64,000 bases of DNA from Gibbula magus (GCA_936450465.1 OW388298.1:10116663-10180662); one strand, 5' to 3'; shown: positions 31,926 to 43,005, counted from the first letter of the stretch. Translations and numbers: made by a program. Notes: a model not told the origin generated them from the sequence alone.

Positions 31926-34900
31926 GTGAGTTTTTATTTTGATTCATTTTTCAAAATAGCCAAATCTCAAAGGTTGTGCAAGAAACTTGCAAATCAGATA
32001 TTTAGGTTTAGCTGACGTGAGCTCGTCATGACCGTAAGGCCTACTAGGCTGATGGGGTTATGGCATTGCTCGTCATCTGTCCGTTATGCATTGAACAATT
32101 TCTGATGTCCATAAACTTTTCACATTATTGACCTCTCCACTAGAAATGTTGCACCCCCCAAACTGAAATTAAGTGTGTTCTCAGAATAAGCTCTTTGTTG
32201 AATTGGAACTAAGGTTTCTTTAATTTCATTGTCCAGCTGTCCAAAATAAGCCCTTGCACCGGTGGGATAAAATTGTTTGGTCAACCGACCAACCCTAACC
32301 TACTGAGGAACCTATTGGTATCATCCTGGAAACCAGGGGTACTTTGTTTCGCTCGCTTCACTTTGAAACTAACCCCTGGATTCCTAGGTGGCAAAAGGCT
32401 CACAAAAAAATGGAAAGTCCCTTTTGCTAATTATAGCACACCAATGGCGAACCGTGTTTCTAAATTCCTTGGCGTAACCAAATAAGGAGGTAAATTATGA
32501 TTTAAACAATGACCTTGAAGCGAGTGTCAGTGTCGCACATGCTTGACGAAACAGTCCAATCTTGTCTTAATCCTGAAATTGCATTTTATACTTCTGGCAT
32601 TGAAAGAGCGACATTTGTTCATGTAAGTTGTAATATTAAATCCTGCCCATACTGTCAACTTGTTCTAAAGAGAACATTCAAATGGCATGAGTTTTAACAA
32701 GCCCTTTCCAGCGGAGCGGATTTCGCACTCTGTTGGAATGTCTGAAGTATTTTTTTACATGTTCTGACAATGACAAACATTTGCGCATTTTTAGCTCATC
32801 AGGCCTGAAAGGCCCGATGGGCTTATGGCATGGCCATCCGTCCATCCGTCCATCCGTCCATCCGTCCGTAAACTTTTCGCTTTTTCGACTTCTTCTCCAG
32901 AACCAATAACTCCACAGAGCTGAAATTTTATGTGCAGACTCCTTGGCTAATGGGGATTCTAAATTGTAGATTTCGTGACCCATGACCCCAAATGGGGTCA
33001 CAGGGGTCACATCCTTAAAAACCTATTTTCATCTTCTTCTCCAGTTCCAAAAGGTCTAGAGAGCTGAAAAGTTGTGTGCAGACTCCTTGGCTAATGGGGA
33101 TTCTAAATTGTAGATTTCGTGACCCCATGACCCCAAATGGGGTCACAGGGGTCACATCCTTAAAAACCTATTTTCATCTTCTTCTCCAGTTCCAAAAGGT
33201 CTAGAGAGCTGAAATGCTGTGTGCAGACTCCTTGGTCAATGGGGATTCTAAATTGTAGATTTCATGACCCCATGACCCCAAATGGGGTCACAGGGGTCAC
33301 ATCCTTAAAAACCTATTTTCATCTTCTTCTCCAGTTCCTAAAGGTCTAGAGAGCTGAAAAGTTGTGTGCAGACTCTTTGGCCAATGGGGATTCTAAATTG
33401 TAGATTTTGTGACCCTGTGACCCCAAACTAGGTCACGGGTCATGACCCAAAAACCTATTTTCATCTTCTTCTCCAGTTTATATGTAATGGATCAAAACCG
33501 TGTCAGAGGCTTTGTTTGTGGAGTATGCCTGCGGGGGAGGGAAAGGGGAAGGGCCGATAGGCCCGCCCCCCTTTCCCGACCCCAAGGGCATACTCCACAA
33601 ACAAAGCCGAGGACGAGGTTTTGATCTTACTTATGAACCGACAGAAATTATGATTTAGATATAATTTCAATATTTTGTCTTCACGTGGCTTCATTGGCAT
33701 ATACTGACGCGAATCGCTAAATACGCGGGAAGCACATCCGCACGAAACGCACGTGCTGCATGCGCTATCTGCCTCGTGGAGTTCACATGATTGTCACTGT
33801 GTAAAATACATCATTGTTCTGTCGGCCTGTATAGCCGAGTTGTCAAAGGCGCCAGTTTAGTAACCGGGTGGTGCAGGGTTCGAAACCAGGTATTCAAAGC
33901 TTATGTTTGTGATTTGTGATTTGTCAAAAATGTGATATTTTGTGATGGTATTTATTCGAAGAAGGACTTTGAATCAAAGTATTTCAAAACGTGTATAATT
34001 CCCAATCAAAATAAATTTCCGATAGATTCTAGAGTAAGCCCCGGGCATTCCTATAGAATGCCCCGGGCATTGTTGGAGAACGCCCGGCAAACTGACAATA
34101 GAGGTTTATCCGGTAAAAGAAGAACCTAATAGAACAATAGAGTGACGTCACTAGAGGTTTATAAGTAAAGCTCTAGAAAGATGAAATGTTGTGTAGAGAT
34201 TCTTTGGTCAAAGGTGATTCTTAATTGTTGGATTAGTGACCCTGTGACTCCAAATGTGGGTCACAGGGGTCATGATCTAAAACCAATATTATTTTGCTTG
34301 TTTACAATGTATTACTTGAGATAACTTAGATATTCAACCTTTGATAATAAATCAATAAAACCATGATGAGCTACAGAGCCCATGGCTCTATTTTTAAATA
34401 ATTTGCATACATTAATAATACATCATCAAACATAAATTTAACGTAATAACATGATAGACTTTGGACAACATAATGTGTTGTTATAGATTGTCAACAAATT
34501 TATGATACATATATATGCAATGAACAATATACACAGAAAGTTCCCTGCTCTTGGTGGATGTGGCCGCTTGAGTTGAACTGTACAACTGTGAACTGTACTT
34601 CGCTTACTTTGCAGTTCTATGTAAATTTCTACCATTATGGAATCATAATTTTCTTTTTGTCATGGCAGTCAATCTTCTCTTCACTTCGCCTTGATATATT
34701 GCATCAAGAAGACTTATTAGAACAATATAAATTTTATATGAGGAAGCTTTATCGTCCTTTAATCTTTAGAAAAGACCCAGAATAGACAAGAAACTTAAGC
34801 AATGAACACTTTAAAAACTGACTCCCTAATGAGTGCGCCCCTGAATACCGGGGTGGAGATTAGGATGATTATGTTAGATGTATTTTCATTGCAGCCCAGA

Positions 34901-37401
34901 ACCCAACGACGGGAAGGAGGAGTTCTATGATTCGTCCTGGCTTTGTGAGTATCTCTCTCTCTGTTTTATTAGTGGCTTTGTGAGTATCTCTCTCTCTGTT
35001 TTATTAGTGGCTTTGTGAGTATCTTTTATTAGTTGCTCTTTGTAATGTCAGTTCTTATAGTAGACTGGGGGGCGGGATAGCACAGTGGTTAGCGCGTTCA
35101 GCTTCAGATCAAGAGGTCTGGGGTTCGAATCCCGCCAGGAGCACGGCAACTTTGTCTGCAGTAGAGAACTTTTCTACACACAGTAAGGTTTGGGTGCAAT
35201 GCTACACTGAATTTTAGCCCAGTTCAATAGGTCCAGACAATGCTTACAGGTTTCACTGCAAAGCATAACCACAATGGCTTTCTCCCTTAAAAAATACTAG
35301 CTGCCATGATAAACTGTAAATCCTTGAACAATCGCCTGCCTTGAATAATCCCTGGTTAAAATTTAGCAAATGTAAATAAATGTATTACTAAACATTGATC
35401 ACTTAATTACATTTCTTAACTTTTGTCTTCATTTAGAGCACTTGCTGATTTTATCTTTAAATGATCTCTCACAATCTTTAAAAAGCCTGAAATTTGATGT
35501 AAGGCCTCATAAAGGCTTACATATCATGGAAAAGGACTTAAAAATCCTTTTTAAAAAAAACCTTCCTCTATAGCATTGTTTTGTGTCTGTCTGATGCAAC
35601 AGAAGTTTGGAGTTACCTCCCTTGGTATTTATTTCAGAAATCTTTGTGTACTTCCTCTGTTTACCATTGGTGACACAGTCCACTATCGCTTATTGAGAAT
35701 AACCTTGCCTAGAAAAGCGCTGAAAAAGCTTAAAATTAGTGTTTTGTAACTCTGTACAAACCTTATAAATTAATGTCAAGCCCCAAGGTGTAATACTTAC
35801 ACCTATTGCTCGTTTCAGACATGGACTGCAGCTACTGCAAGACCAACATGCCGCAGGTGTTGTGTGGACGTCTGCATGGGGAGAAGCTGGTCCTGCACAT
35901 GCATGCGCAATATGGAGTCTTCAGCAAGAGCAGCAGAGGCAACAGCGCCAGCAAGGAGGATGTTCGAATCTTCAAGGACGAGTTCCTTCAAAAGGTCTGC
36001 AGCTTGAGGAATGAGAGAGGTGGAGTATTGATAATCCACGTGACGGGCAAATCAGCTGATAAAGGTCCGTCCCTCGACGATTTCGATCAAAAGGTTGGCG
36101 AGGATCTCAGTCGAATGATAGAAGATGACACAATGTATGTTGAGAACTATGATAGAAGGTGGTATTCATATGTCACAGACGATCCAAAACAAACTGTCTC
36201 CCTTGACTACCTCGTTGTTCATGTCAAAGGATCTTCATCTGTGTCCACGAAGGATTTCAACTCTTTGGTGACATGGGATGGAAGCAAGGAACGTCCAAAA
36301 GCACGAGAAATTTCTCGTCTATTGTGGCGGACAAACTTGCAGCCTTGTTACCCAAAGAACCAAAATGAAGGAATTGAATTCAAGGAAGGAAACCGAATTA
36401 ATCTGTATGAGTCGCGTGATGTTCAGTTGAAGAGGTTGTATGACAAGGACCTGGAGAAGGACCTTCAAGATTACCCAGTCCTGGTAGGCAAATCTCTTGC
36501 TTATAGGATAGCCTTTAGGCTTAAGGAGAAACTTCATCTTCTGGAGTACATCACTTCTTTCACCAAGCTGATGACCGGTGGATCTTTCTACTGTGGTATT
36601 GAAGAGGAGAAGCTTAAGATCCAGACTGCTCCGGAGAAGACGAAGAGTTCAAAGAAGAAGAAGAAGAAAAAAGGAAAGAAGGAGGATGAGAAGGAGGAAG
36701 AAGATGTTGCTGAAACCTGCCCAGATGCTCAAACAATACCAGACGATAAATTGGACCAGAAGAAAAAAAACGAATCTCAGCAAACTGATGCAAAGGATGA
36801 GTCGCTCAAGAATTGTCTCAAGAACAGGGATATCTCGGAGAATCTGATGACAGTGTTACAGAGCGCCGATCTCACAGCGTTGGAGGAAGGTTCAGGACAA
36901 ACTGATGCTCAGAAGACTCAGCCGGGAAGTCCAGGTAACCAGAATACGACCAACAAAGGTGTCAGTGACGGGAAGGATTATAAAACTGCTCATAATATGG
37001 TCAAAGGCTTCAAGTTGTCCCGTGAGAACCGAGAAGATTTGAAGAAGGAGATTATGTCCTCGTTTAAAGAGGACATGCTGTGGTTGAGGACCGATGGGAG
37101 ATGTCTGTCCTCTGAAGACATTGAGAATGAGGTGGAAGTCATCTTCCACTGCACATCTGTTGAGAATGATACGTATGTCACGGAAGTGTGTGTTAAGCGC
37201 GTGTTCCCCGGTGTCGTGTTCTACAAGAGTTACGGGCCTGATGCCTTCCGACTGACGGGATTGGCTGAAAAGTGTCCCCGAGTGATAAGAATGTGTCCAA
37301 GTGAATGGATTCAACTCCTGCGTAAGGCAATGCAGTGCGATAACTGTGATAAGCCAATCTGGAAGCTTCAAGTTACCGAGGAGATGACAGGCAGTTCTTA
37401 A
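31831..37401 (+). CDS. Schlafen-like protein (three coding exons)
   Basis: Model: join 31831-31925, 34895-34944, 35819-37401, giving 1,728 nt and 575 residues, with GT-AG introns in phases 2 and 1 that match. The N-terminus has a basic motif (PAKKREK, 22-28), a likely nuclear signal. Residues 85-220 resemble the Schlafen N-lobe (KVCSLRNERGGVLIIHV, 107-123). Residues 230-316 resemble the AlbA_2/Schlafen C-lobe (ITSFTKLMTGGSFYCGIEEE, 293-312). An insertion at about 317-444 is Lys/Glu-rich (K-rich run at 327-336) and predicted disordered. The end of the lobe resumes at 447-550 (EVCVKRVFPGVVFYKS, PSEWIQLL). Schlafens are immune-related tRNA/RNA-binding proteins, some of them tRNA nucleases. There is no helicase part, so this is a short type. 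Family assignment rests on motif order only. Confidence 0.8.
32318..32400. repeat. Short inverted repeat in Schlafen-like intron 1
   Basis: 'tggaaaccaggggtactttgtttc' faces 'gaaactaacccctggattcc' around 'gctcgcttcact', a hairpin of about 20 pairs. Probably the end or core of a foldback element that extends through 32270-32480. Confidence 0.5.
32795..33480. mobile_element. Dispersed repeat with four internal units (Schlafen-like intron 1)
   Basis: Starts 'agctcatcaggcctgaaaggcccgatgggc', then 'ccatccgtccatccgtcc'. Four near-identical ~140-bp units follow, with 'catcttcttctccagttccaaaaggtctagagagctgaaa' split over units and 'gaccccatgaccccaaatggggtcacag'. High identity between units suggests recent expansion. 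Non-coding. Confidence 0.8.
33490..33626. repeat. Foldback hairpin in Schlafen-like intron 1
   Basis: The left arm 'gatcaaaaccgtgtcagaggctttgtttgtggagtatgcc' pairs with the right arm ending 'gaggttttgatc', about 40 nt. A G/A-rich and C/T-rich inner pair (ggggaaggg / ccctttccc) extends the stem. Only about 20 bases are unpaired at the centre. Confidence 0.8.
33822..33900 (+). mobile_element. tRNA-like SINE head fragment
   Basis: 'ggcctgtatagccgagttgtcaaaggcgcc' followed by 'gcagggttcgaaaccaggt' carries A-box-like and B-box (GGTTCGAAACC) motifs. No acceptor stem is formed and no SINE body is obvious. Small inverted repeats 'ccccgggcattcctatagaatgccccggg' follow at 34039-34067. Confidence 0.4.
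34150..34395. mobile_element. End fragment of the 'GAGCC-N-GGCTC' repeat family
   Basis: One internal unit ('gtgaccctgtgactccaaatgtgggtcacag') followed by the palindromic end 'gatgagctacagagcccatggctct' at about 34360-34385. Confidence 0.65.
34895..34944 (+). CDS. Schlafen-like gene, exon 2 (50 nt)
   Basis: The acceptor TTTTCATTGCAG ends at 34894 and the donor is CTTT|GTGAGT. It encodes PEPNDGKEEFYDSSWL between the two split codons (AC|C, T|AC), in frame with both neighbours. The exon end and donor are repeated twice more downstream at 35-bp spacing. Confidence 0.75.
34939..35030 (+). repeat. Triplicated exon-end and splice donor, 35-bp period
   Basis: 'ggctttgtgagtatct' occurs at 34939, 34974 and 35009, each preceded (second and third copies) by 'ctctgttttattagt'. 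The first copy is the end of Schlafen-like exon 2 with its donor. The others recreate TGGCTTT|GTGAGT in the intron. Confidence 0.85.
35066..35290 (+). mobile_element. tRNA-headed SINE in Schlafen-like intron 2
   Basis: Head 'ggcgggatagcacagtggttagcgcg' (A box TAGCACAGTGG) and 'ctggggttcgaatcccgcc' (B box GGTTCGAATCC), then a body with 'gtagagaacttttctacacacagtaagg'. The ends do not pair as a tRNA acceptor stem. No clear tail; the 3' limit is approximate. Confidence 0.7.
35819..37401 (+). CDS. Schlafen-like gene, exon 3: both core lobes and stop
   Basis: The acceptor CTATTGCTCGTTTCAG ends at 35818. The exon reads AC|ATGGACTGCAGC..., giving residues 49-575 to TAA at 37399-37401. It holds the whole Schlafen-like core. 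A C-x2-C pair occurs at residues 52/55 and another at 555/558. The segment YESRDVQLK (245-253) aligns by position with the conserved Schlafen ExxxxVEFK-type motif, but with Q in place of the second E. AAG-rich codons encode the lysine run at 36650-36700. Confidence 0.83.
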
Positions 37402-37403
37402 CG

Positions 37404-37520
37404 TTTGCTTAATGTGCTTTTAGAGAAATTTTAAAAGGAGAAAAGCATTTTTTATAAGTTTTTTTTTATTAACAATGATGTATTTCATGTTCTAATGAAT
37501 AAATTTGGAATTAATATTAC
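37404..37520 (+). terminator. 3' UTR and poly(A) signal of the Schlafen-like gene
   Basis: AATAAA at 37498-37503, about 100 nt after the TAA, in an AT-rich stretch. This is the first canonical signal downstream of the stop. Confidence 0.6.
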
Positions 37521-37854
37521 AACCTTGCCAATAGAAGAAATATTCTGAATGAAAAAAGCAGAAATGGGTAGGCTATATAGTAAACTCGTGCTTGACTAAG
37601 TGCTTGTATTAGGTCTACAAAGCATATAGGCAACTAACAGCCCTTGTTAATTCATTTGTTTTGTATGGATCGTGTTGTTGCTGTTTGGTGTATGCAAGAA
37701 CCACTAGGGTCAGTAATATGTATATAATCTTTATACACAAATATGTGATAACCTATTTACAAAAAATTATTTTATTGAGTGTGTAAATCTTACCAAATGA
37801 AGAAAAAAGTCCAGGATCTTCATTTTCAAAGTAACCTTTCCTAAAGTTACTCCT

Positions 37855-38093
37855 ATTTTTGCCCCTTTAAATCCTAACTCACCTCAGTTTCCTTCACCGA
37901 CTAATTCAAGTATTGCAACATTTTGTTAACATTTCTAGCCAGCCCAGCAGCGTGTGTTATGAATTTCAGATGTAGCACATACACTACCACAGAAAAGTTG
38001 ACAAAAATGCAGCAACACCTAAATTAGCCAGTGACGGAAATGGGTGTGAGTTTGGACTTACAGGGGAAGTTGTGTATGTAATCTGTTATGTTT
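37855..38093. mobile_element. Foldback MITE, family copy 2
   Basis: 'tttgcccctttaaatcctaactcacc' and 'attgcaacattttgttaac' at the left face 'cctaaattagccagtgacgg' and 'gtttggacttacaggggaag' at the right. Same family as 16690-16905 and 48165-48385, more diverged than the last. Confidence 0.6.
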
Positions 38094-38109
38094 CATGTCT
38101 GCAATTTGT

Positions 38110-38520
38110 ATAAAATGTAGGTATACATTTATTTTTCCAATGTTGCTAGTATGTTTAGTAGGAGTGGAAGACCGATGGTGAGTCACCTTTGCCGAGAGAT
38201 TATGGCATAACGATGTAGGAAGCATTATATTACAAAGCTATATATGTATATATTTTTACAAATGAATTTAAGTATCAAGCTTGCCGATTGTTGCAATGGT
38301 GTATGTCAGATTACATTTTGTGTATGGGAGAGAGATTTTGGATAGGACAATTTGTATGTATAAGCCTAACTTTACAAAGGCATACATATATCTATTTTTA
38401 CAAACGATTTCAAGTATTATAGATGCTGATGTTTTTTAAGAAAAACAAGCCATGATTACATATTATGTGTAGGAGAAAGATATGTTTAAAAAAATTAAGT
38501 TTATGATTTTAAACACCAGA
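38110..38520. repeat. Diverged direct repeats, AT-rich
   Basis: 'tatatatttttacaaatgaatttaagtat' (38247-) and 'atatctatttttacaaacgatttcaagtat' (38388-) with following 'gtgtatgggagagagat'/'gtgtaggagaaagatat' form two ~140-bp diverged copies. Nothing coding. Confidence 0.5.
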
Positions 38521-38829
38521 ATAATGACAGTTTAAAACTGATCTTGTTAGAACGCCTTGAGCTCTAACTGCTCCTGAGCTGATATTCCTTATGATTGACA
38601 ATCAAATGGACCTTTGTTCTGCTTTTACAGCATAAAAATGGTATGCACAAATGTTTGTATAGCTTCAAATTAATTTACACAAAAAATACTTCTGTCTACA
38701 GCAAATTTTGCATATGCACAAATCTGCGAATGATAGTTAATACACACATATGGGCAAAACTGTACCGTCATAGGTGTATAATATCCCCAAAGAAACTTGA
38801 TTGCTTGTAAAGTTGCGGCACATTCATAT

Positions 38830-39215
38830 GGCAAGCTTTCCTCAAACAGGAGCCGGGCCTCTAATAGCAGCCGGGAGTAAAGGTACCTAAAGGTGAATAA
38901 GAGCCAGGTCTCCAATAATAAGGGCTAGGTCTCTTATTGGGGCCCCGTTTATTTCGCAATAATGATCACCCCCTACTAGCTAGATTTCCCAAATATGTTC
39001 CCAGGCACTAAGAGGGTTAGACTACCATTCTAAATTAGGTTTTCGTCAAATGGCGCAGAGTTTGTGTTATTCTTAGTCACTTATCAGAGATCATCACGTG
39101 TATTGGTCAAGCCTACCGGTAAAAATTAAATAAGAACTGGGCCTCCAATAAGTACCGGGGGGGTAAGAACCATTACATGTTAATAAGGGCCCGGGCCCCT
39201 ATTAGAGGAAATACG
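38830..39215. mobile_element. Half-element related to the TACCGTATTTCC foldback family
   Basis: It contains 'gccgggcctctaatagcagccggg', 'gggcctccaataagtaccggg' and ends 'cccctattagaggaaatacggta', matching the right end of 21539-21951. The left terminal repeat is not recognisable. Confidence 0.55.
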
Positions 39216-39596
39216 GTATTTACTCATGGTAGAAAGACATGTGCATCTGGCCTCTACTAGATGCAAACTTACTTCTGGTAGTGGAAAATTTGCTTACAAT
39301 AGTAAAATTTTCATATTTGTTTTTACAGTTGGATTGATCATGTGAAGATGTATATGATAAACTTGTATGTAAACGCTTGTCGTATAAACACGCTTTTACT
39401 CTCCACTGATAAACACCCAAAAATGCTTGGCGTAAGTTACCTATACAGGTAAAATGTTGTCACAGAGGATTTGTTTGCAGTATAGGGACAGTTCAAGTAT
39501 TTTTTGTGAAGATGAAATTGAGGGGCTATTCCTATTGTTATATTATTAAGAATGAGGACTATTACAATTATTAGATAAAGAAGACAAATATTTTAT

Positions 39597-39965
39597 GGAT
39601 GATCAACTTCTTTATTAACAATAGTGACGTTTCGGTATAGATCCTTATACCGTTATCAAGCATATGGAGGAGATGGTGAAACAGCAGGTTATAAACAGGA
39701 TACATGTTGGTATGATAAAGGGATAACAAATACAACAAGATGAGGTAACAATGACATAAATGGTTGGACAAGTGAAGTTGTGATAACAAGGAAACCAGAG
39801 AGAAGTAAGTTGATTAGCCAGGACTCGATGAGAGGACAAAGGCAGGGTGAGGGTACCAATTAGTGGTGTCTTTGTCCTCTCATCCGCCTCCATAAAATAT
39901 ATGTCTTCTTCATCACACCAACTTCTAGAATGCCTCTCAAAAAGTTTTATTGTAAGATATATATT
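39597..39965. repeat. Dispersed repeat with 'tttattaacaatagtgacgtttcgg'
   Basis: 'cttctttattaacaatagtgacgtttcggtatagatcctt' resembles the motif repeated at 43330-43765 ('ttctttattcgtgacgtgacgtttcgac'). 'gtcctctcatcgagtcctgg' (minus) and 'gtcctctcatccgcctcc' are near-duplicate segments. Frames in it are short; no domain seen. Confidence 0.45.
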
Positions 39966-39985
39966 ATTAGAATGAGGACAGTTTT

Positions 39986-41150
39986 ATGGATAACAACTCC
40001 CTGTTGTATGTCGGCAACATAGATTCTAATGTTGTCATGTCGAAACCGACTACACAGAATAAAGAAGTTGTTATCCCAAAACCTTGTCCTCATTGTTCAT
40101 CACCATCACCATCACCATCACCATCAACTCAGAATGTCAATCAAGTCAGATATATTATTAATTCAAATTTAAGCATAATCTGAAAAAAATTTGACGCATG
40201 CATGTGAAACAAGAATAATAATAAGTGAAGCGTAACTGGTGCTATACTGTGAGTACTCCTGTCTTACTCAGTGCATATTCTTACAATGTATATATGTATA
40301 TTGTTACTACAAATGTGAGTTGTGTGAAACTTTATTAAAATGTTGTGTACCCATTGCACTTATTGCTGGAAAACCATTTAACTGCTGATACCAGTCTCAT
40401 TAAAGGGGCTGTAGCATGTTTTTTGGGAAATTTAATTTTTTCAAATTTCCCATTTATAATGATAGTTTATGTCATTTATATTTACTTTAGAGGGTGAAAC
40501 ATCTTATTATAAAAGCCAATTAACCATAGTGGTAATAACGGTGTTGTGTATAAAGCGAGAAAACTTGCTACTGCCCCTCATTAAAATCAGATCAAACATA
40601 ACACTTATACATCTTTGCATTTCGATCTGAGTACTGCTCCTCAGGGTCATGTCTTGTGACCCTTCCCTCAAGCCAATCAGCGAGAAGCCTTGGAAATCGC
40701 CAACATGATTCAAAAGGAATGCAAGCCTGTGATTGTTTGAGCTAATGGAAGTAGACAAGTCAGAGAAAATGTCCCATGACAAGACCCCTGTGGGAGTGTA
40801 CCCATATCAAAACACAGGGAGGTAAGACTATTGTGTTCGTTCTGATTTTAATTAGATTGCTGCTGACACATGTATAGTCTGAGTTTGTTTCTCATGAATT
40901 GTCTCATGGGCCTACACTAAACAATTTCGATGGTAATTTAAAAAAAAAGAATCATAAAATATGATTTGATAATTTTAGGGAATGCAAATGTATTTGAATT
41001 TGTAACTGATTAACCAGAATAAGATTTAATATTACAAAATACCTTCATATTAATTTGTGTTCATTTGTTTTACATTAATTTGCATTTATTTGAAATATTG
41101 CTTATCCTCACAATCTCACCTGTATATAACTTCAGTCCTGTTCATGTTTT
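39986..41150. other. Gene-free stretch
   Basis: Only a short (ATCACC)n run at 40100-40125 and a 'ttaaaggggctgtagcatg' motif at 40400 (a possible lone MITE end, no partner found) are notable. No coding region supported. Confidence 0.45.
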
Positions 41151-41156
41151 AGTTAA

Positions 41157-41603
41157 AGTGATAGTGTCATTTTGATAAGTACATATTTATGCTATGTGGC
41201 AAATGTTGCATGACTTACGTCCATCTAACTATTACACCAATTCTCAGACTTCTGTTTTTACGTAACACTCAATATTGAGCTTCAAACTGTTTAATGTCGA
41301 GTGACTTGCTTCTCCGTGTGTTAAAGCTCCAAGGTAATGTGCAATGAAAATAGTGATGACAGTTCGTGTAGAATTTGTCAGAAAGAGAAAGTAGATAGAA
41401 GGTTTTACACTCAATGAAATAACATCTATCGTAAGCATTAACGGTCCTTTTACTAAATTTTCACAATTGATTGAAGTAAAACTGAAAGTAAAGCACACTA
41501 ATAATTTTGTTAATATTTTTTGGAGAACTTATGCTATTTCAGTGATATCATGATGTTTTTGAATATTTTAAACACTTTAAAATGCCAAAATGACACAATC
41601 ACT
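41157..41603. mobile_element. TTAA-flanked (piggyBac-like) MITE, third family
   Basis: Flanked by TTAA at 41153-41156 and 41604-41607. The ends AGTGATAGTGTCATTTTG and CAAAATGACACAATCACT are inverted repeats with one mismatch in 18. The interior is unrelated to the copies at 17.2 and 22.1 kb. The 84-codon frame inside is not credible. Confidence 0.82.
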
Positions 41604-41609
41604 TTAAAT

Positions 41610-42635
41610 ACCATAAGTATATATAAAAATCTTGCCATATGATCATTCAAAGTACCGATATATATATCCTCGTACAGGTATTTCTCATCAGAGCTTTATA
41701 AGGGTTAAGGTTTAGAAGAATTTATTTAAATCCAAAGTTAAAAGGTCAAGACATACATTGATGCTTGTTGTAAATATTTTTGTTATGTGTTCAATTGTTA
41801 AGTTTGAGCTTTTTAGCAAATTTTAGCATGATACTATTTGCATCATTATTCCATTCCTGCTTAGAGCATGCTTAGATGTAGTAACCATCTGTAGGTCTGT
41901 ACGTCTGTACGTCTGTATGCAGAATTTAATCCAGGTTCACCTTGTGAGAGTAGTTCCCATTTAGGGTCTTGTGACCTTGTGACCTTAACCCTCTTTTGAA
42001 GGTCACGGTTTTAGATTGTTGACATTTGATCATATCATATGGCAATATCTTTCACTGAGTTCTCTCCATGTTTCTAGTTTCCTCTAGTCCCTGTTGTTTT
42101 TGAGTTACAGTGAAATTAAAAAATATTTCTTAAGTTTTGACCAGCACTCTAAATTTATTCAACTGGATTATCGTCTCTTTAACTTATGACCTTGACTTAA
42201 ATTTCTTTTGAGTTTTGAGTTGAAAATTTGCGGTGGGGAATTATGTCACCTAAGTGACGCCTACTTCAATACAATGAAATAATTTACCTTATACCCATAT
42301 ATATATATATATGATACTGACCAGAAAATGCATTTAATTTCAAGGTTGATTTTTTAAAAGTATATGTTCCGGTAATATATATATATTTGAATCATTTATT
42401 GACTTCTTGTCATGATCTTTTAGTCAAAGAAAAGAGAAAGTCGATTTTATTCCACAGAAAGTGTTGTAATTATTCAATGTTGCATTTAATTCATTCAACA
42501 GTTTCATGGACTCTGATTTTATATTTTTTATTGTATTTTATTTGAGCAATTGCAGGACTGAGACCTATTTAAAATATTTTTCATCATTAGTTATAATAAT
42601 TTATCATCACATTTCAAGATTGGCGCAGATCAAAT
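41610..42635. other. Gene-free AT-rich stretch
   Basis: A 'ctgtacgtctgtacgtctg' run near 41898 and 'gtgaccttgtgaccttaacc' near 41970 resemble pieces of the dispersed repeats above. There is a TA run near 42298-42310. No gene. Confidence 0.45.
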
Positions 42636-42639
42636 TATG

Positions 42640-43005
42640 CCAGTTTCAACATCAGCTTTGATAAATTCACTTTATATTTCAACATTACCTTTGATAAATT
42701 CACTTTATGTTTCAACATTAGCTATGATAAATTCTCTTTATATTTCAACATTAGCTTTGATAAATTCTCTGTCTTTCAACATCAGCTACGATAAATTCTC
42801 TGTCTTTCAACATTAACTATGATAAATTCTCTGTCTTTCAACATCAGCTATGATAAATTCTCTGTCTTTCAACATTAACTATGATAAATTCTCTGTCTTT
42901 TAACATCAGCTATGATAAATTCTCTGTCTTTCAACATTTACTATGATCAATTCTCTATATTTCAACATTAACTATAATAAATTCTCTATCTTTCAACATT
43001 TGTAA
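42640..43005. repeat. 31/34-bp minisatellite
   Basis: About 11 units of 'agctatgataaattctctgt' plus 'ctttcaacat(c/t)', 31 bp in the right part and 34 bp ('ctttatatttcaac') in the left part. Non-coding. Confidence 0.9.

Noticed and set aside
32273..32697. Two small plus-strand frames (70 and 62 codons) in Schlafen-like intron 1
   Set aside because: They overlap a foldback repeat or have no domain, and no splice model links them to the flanking exons.
35815..37371. Antisense frames of 60-160 codons in the Schlafen-like exon, and an 89-codon Arg-rich frame at 36578
   Set aside because: Shadows of the coding exon; the Arg-rich frame is the lysine/glutamate codon run read out of frame.
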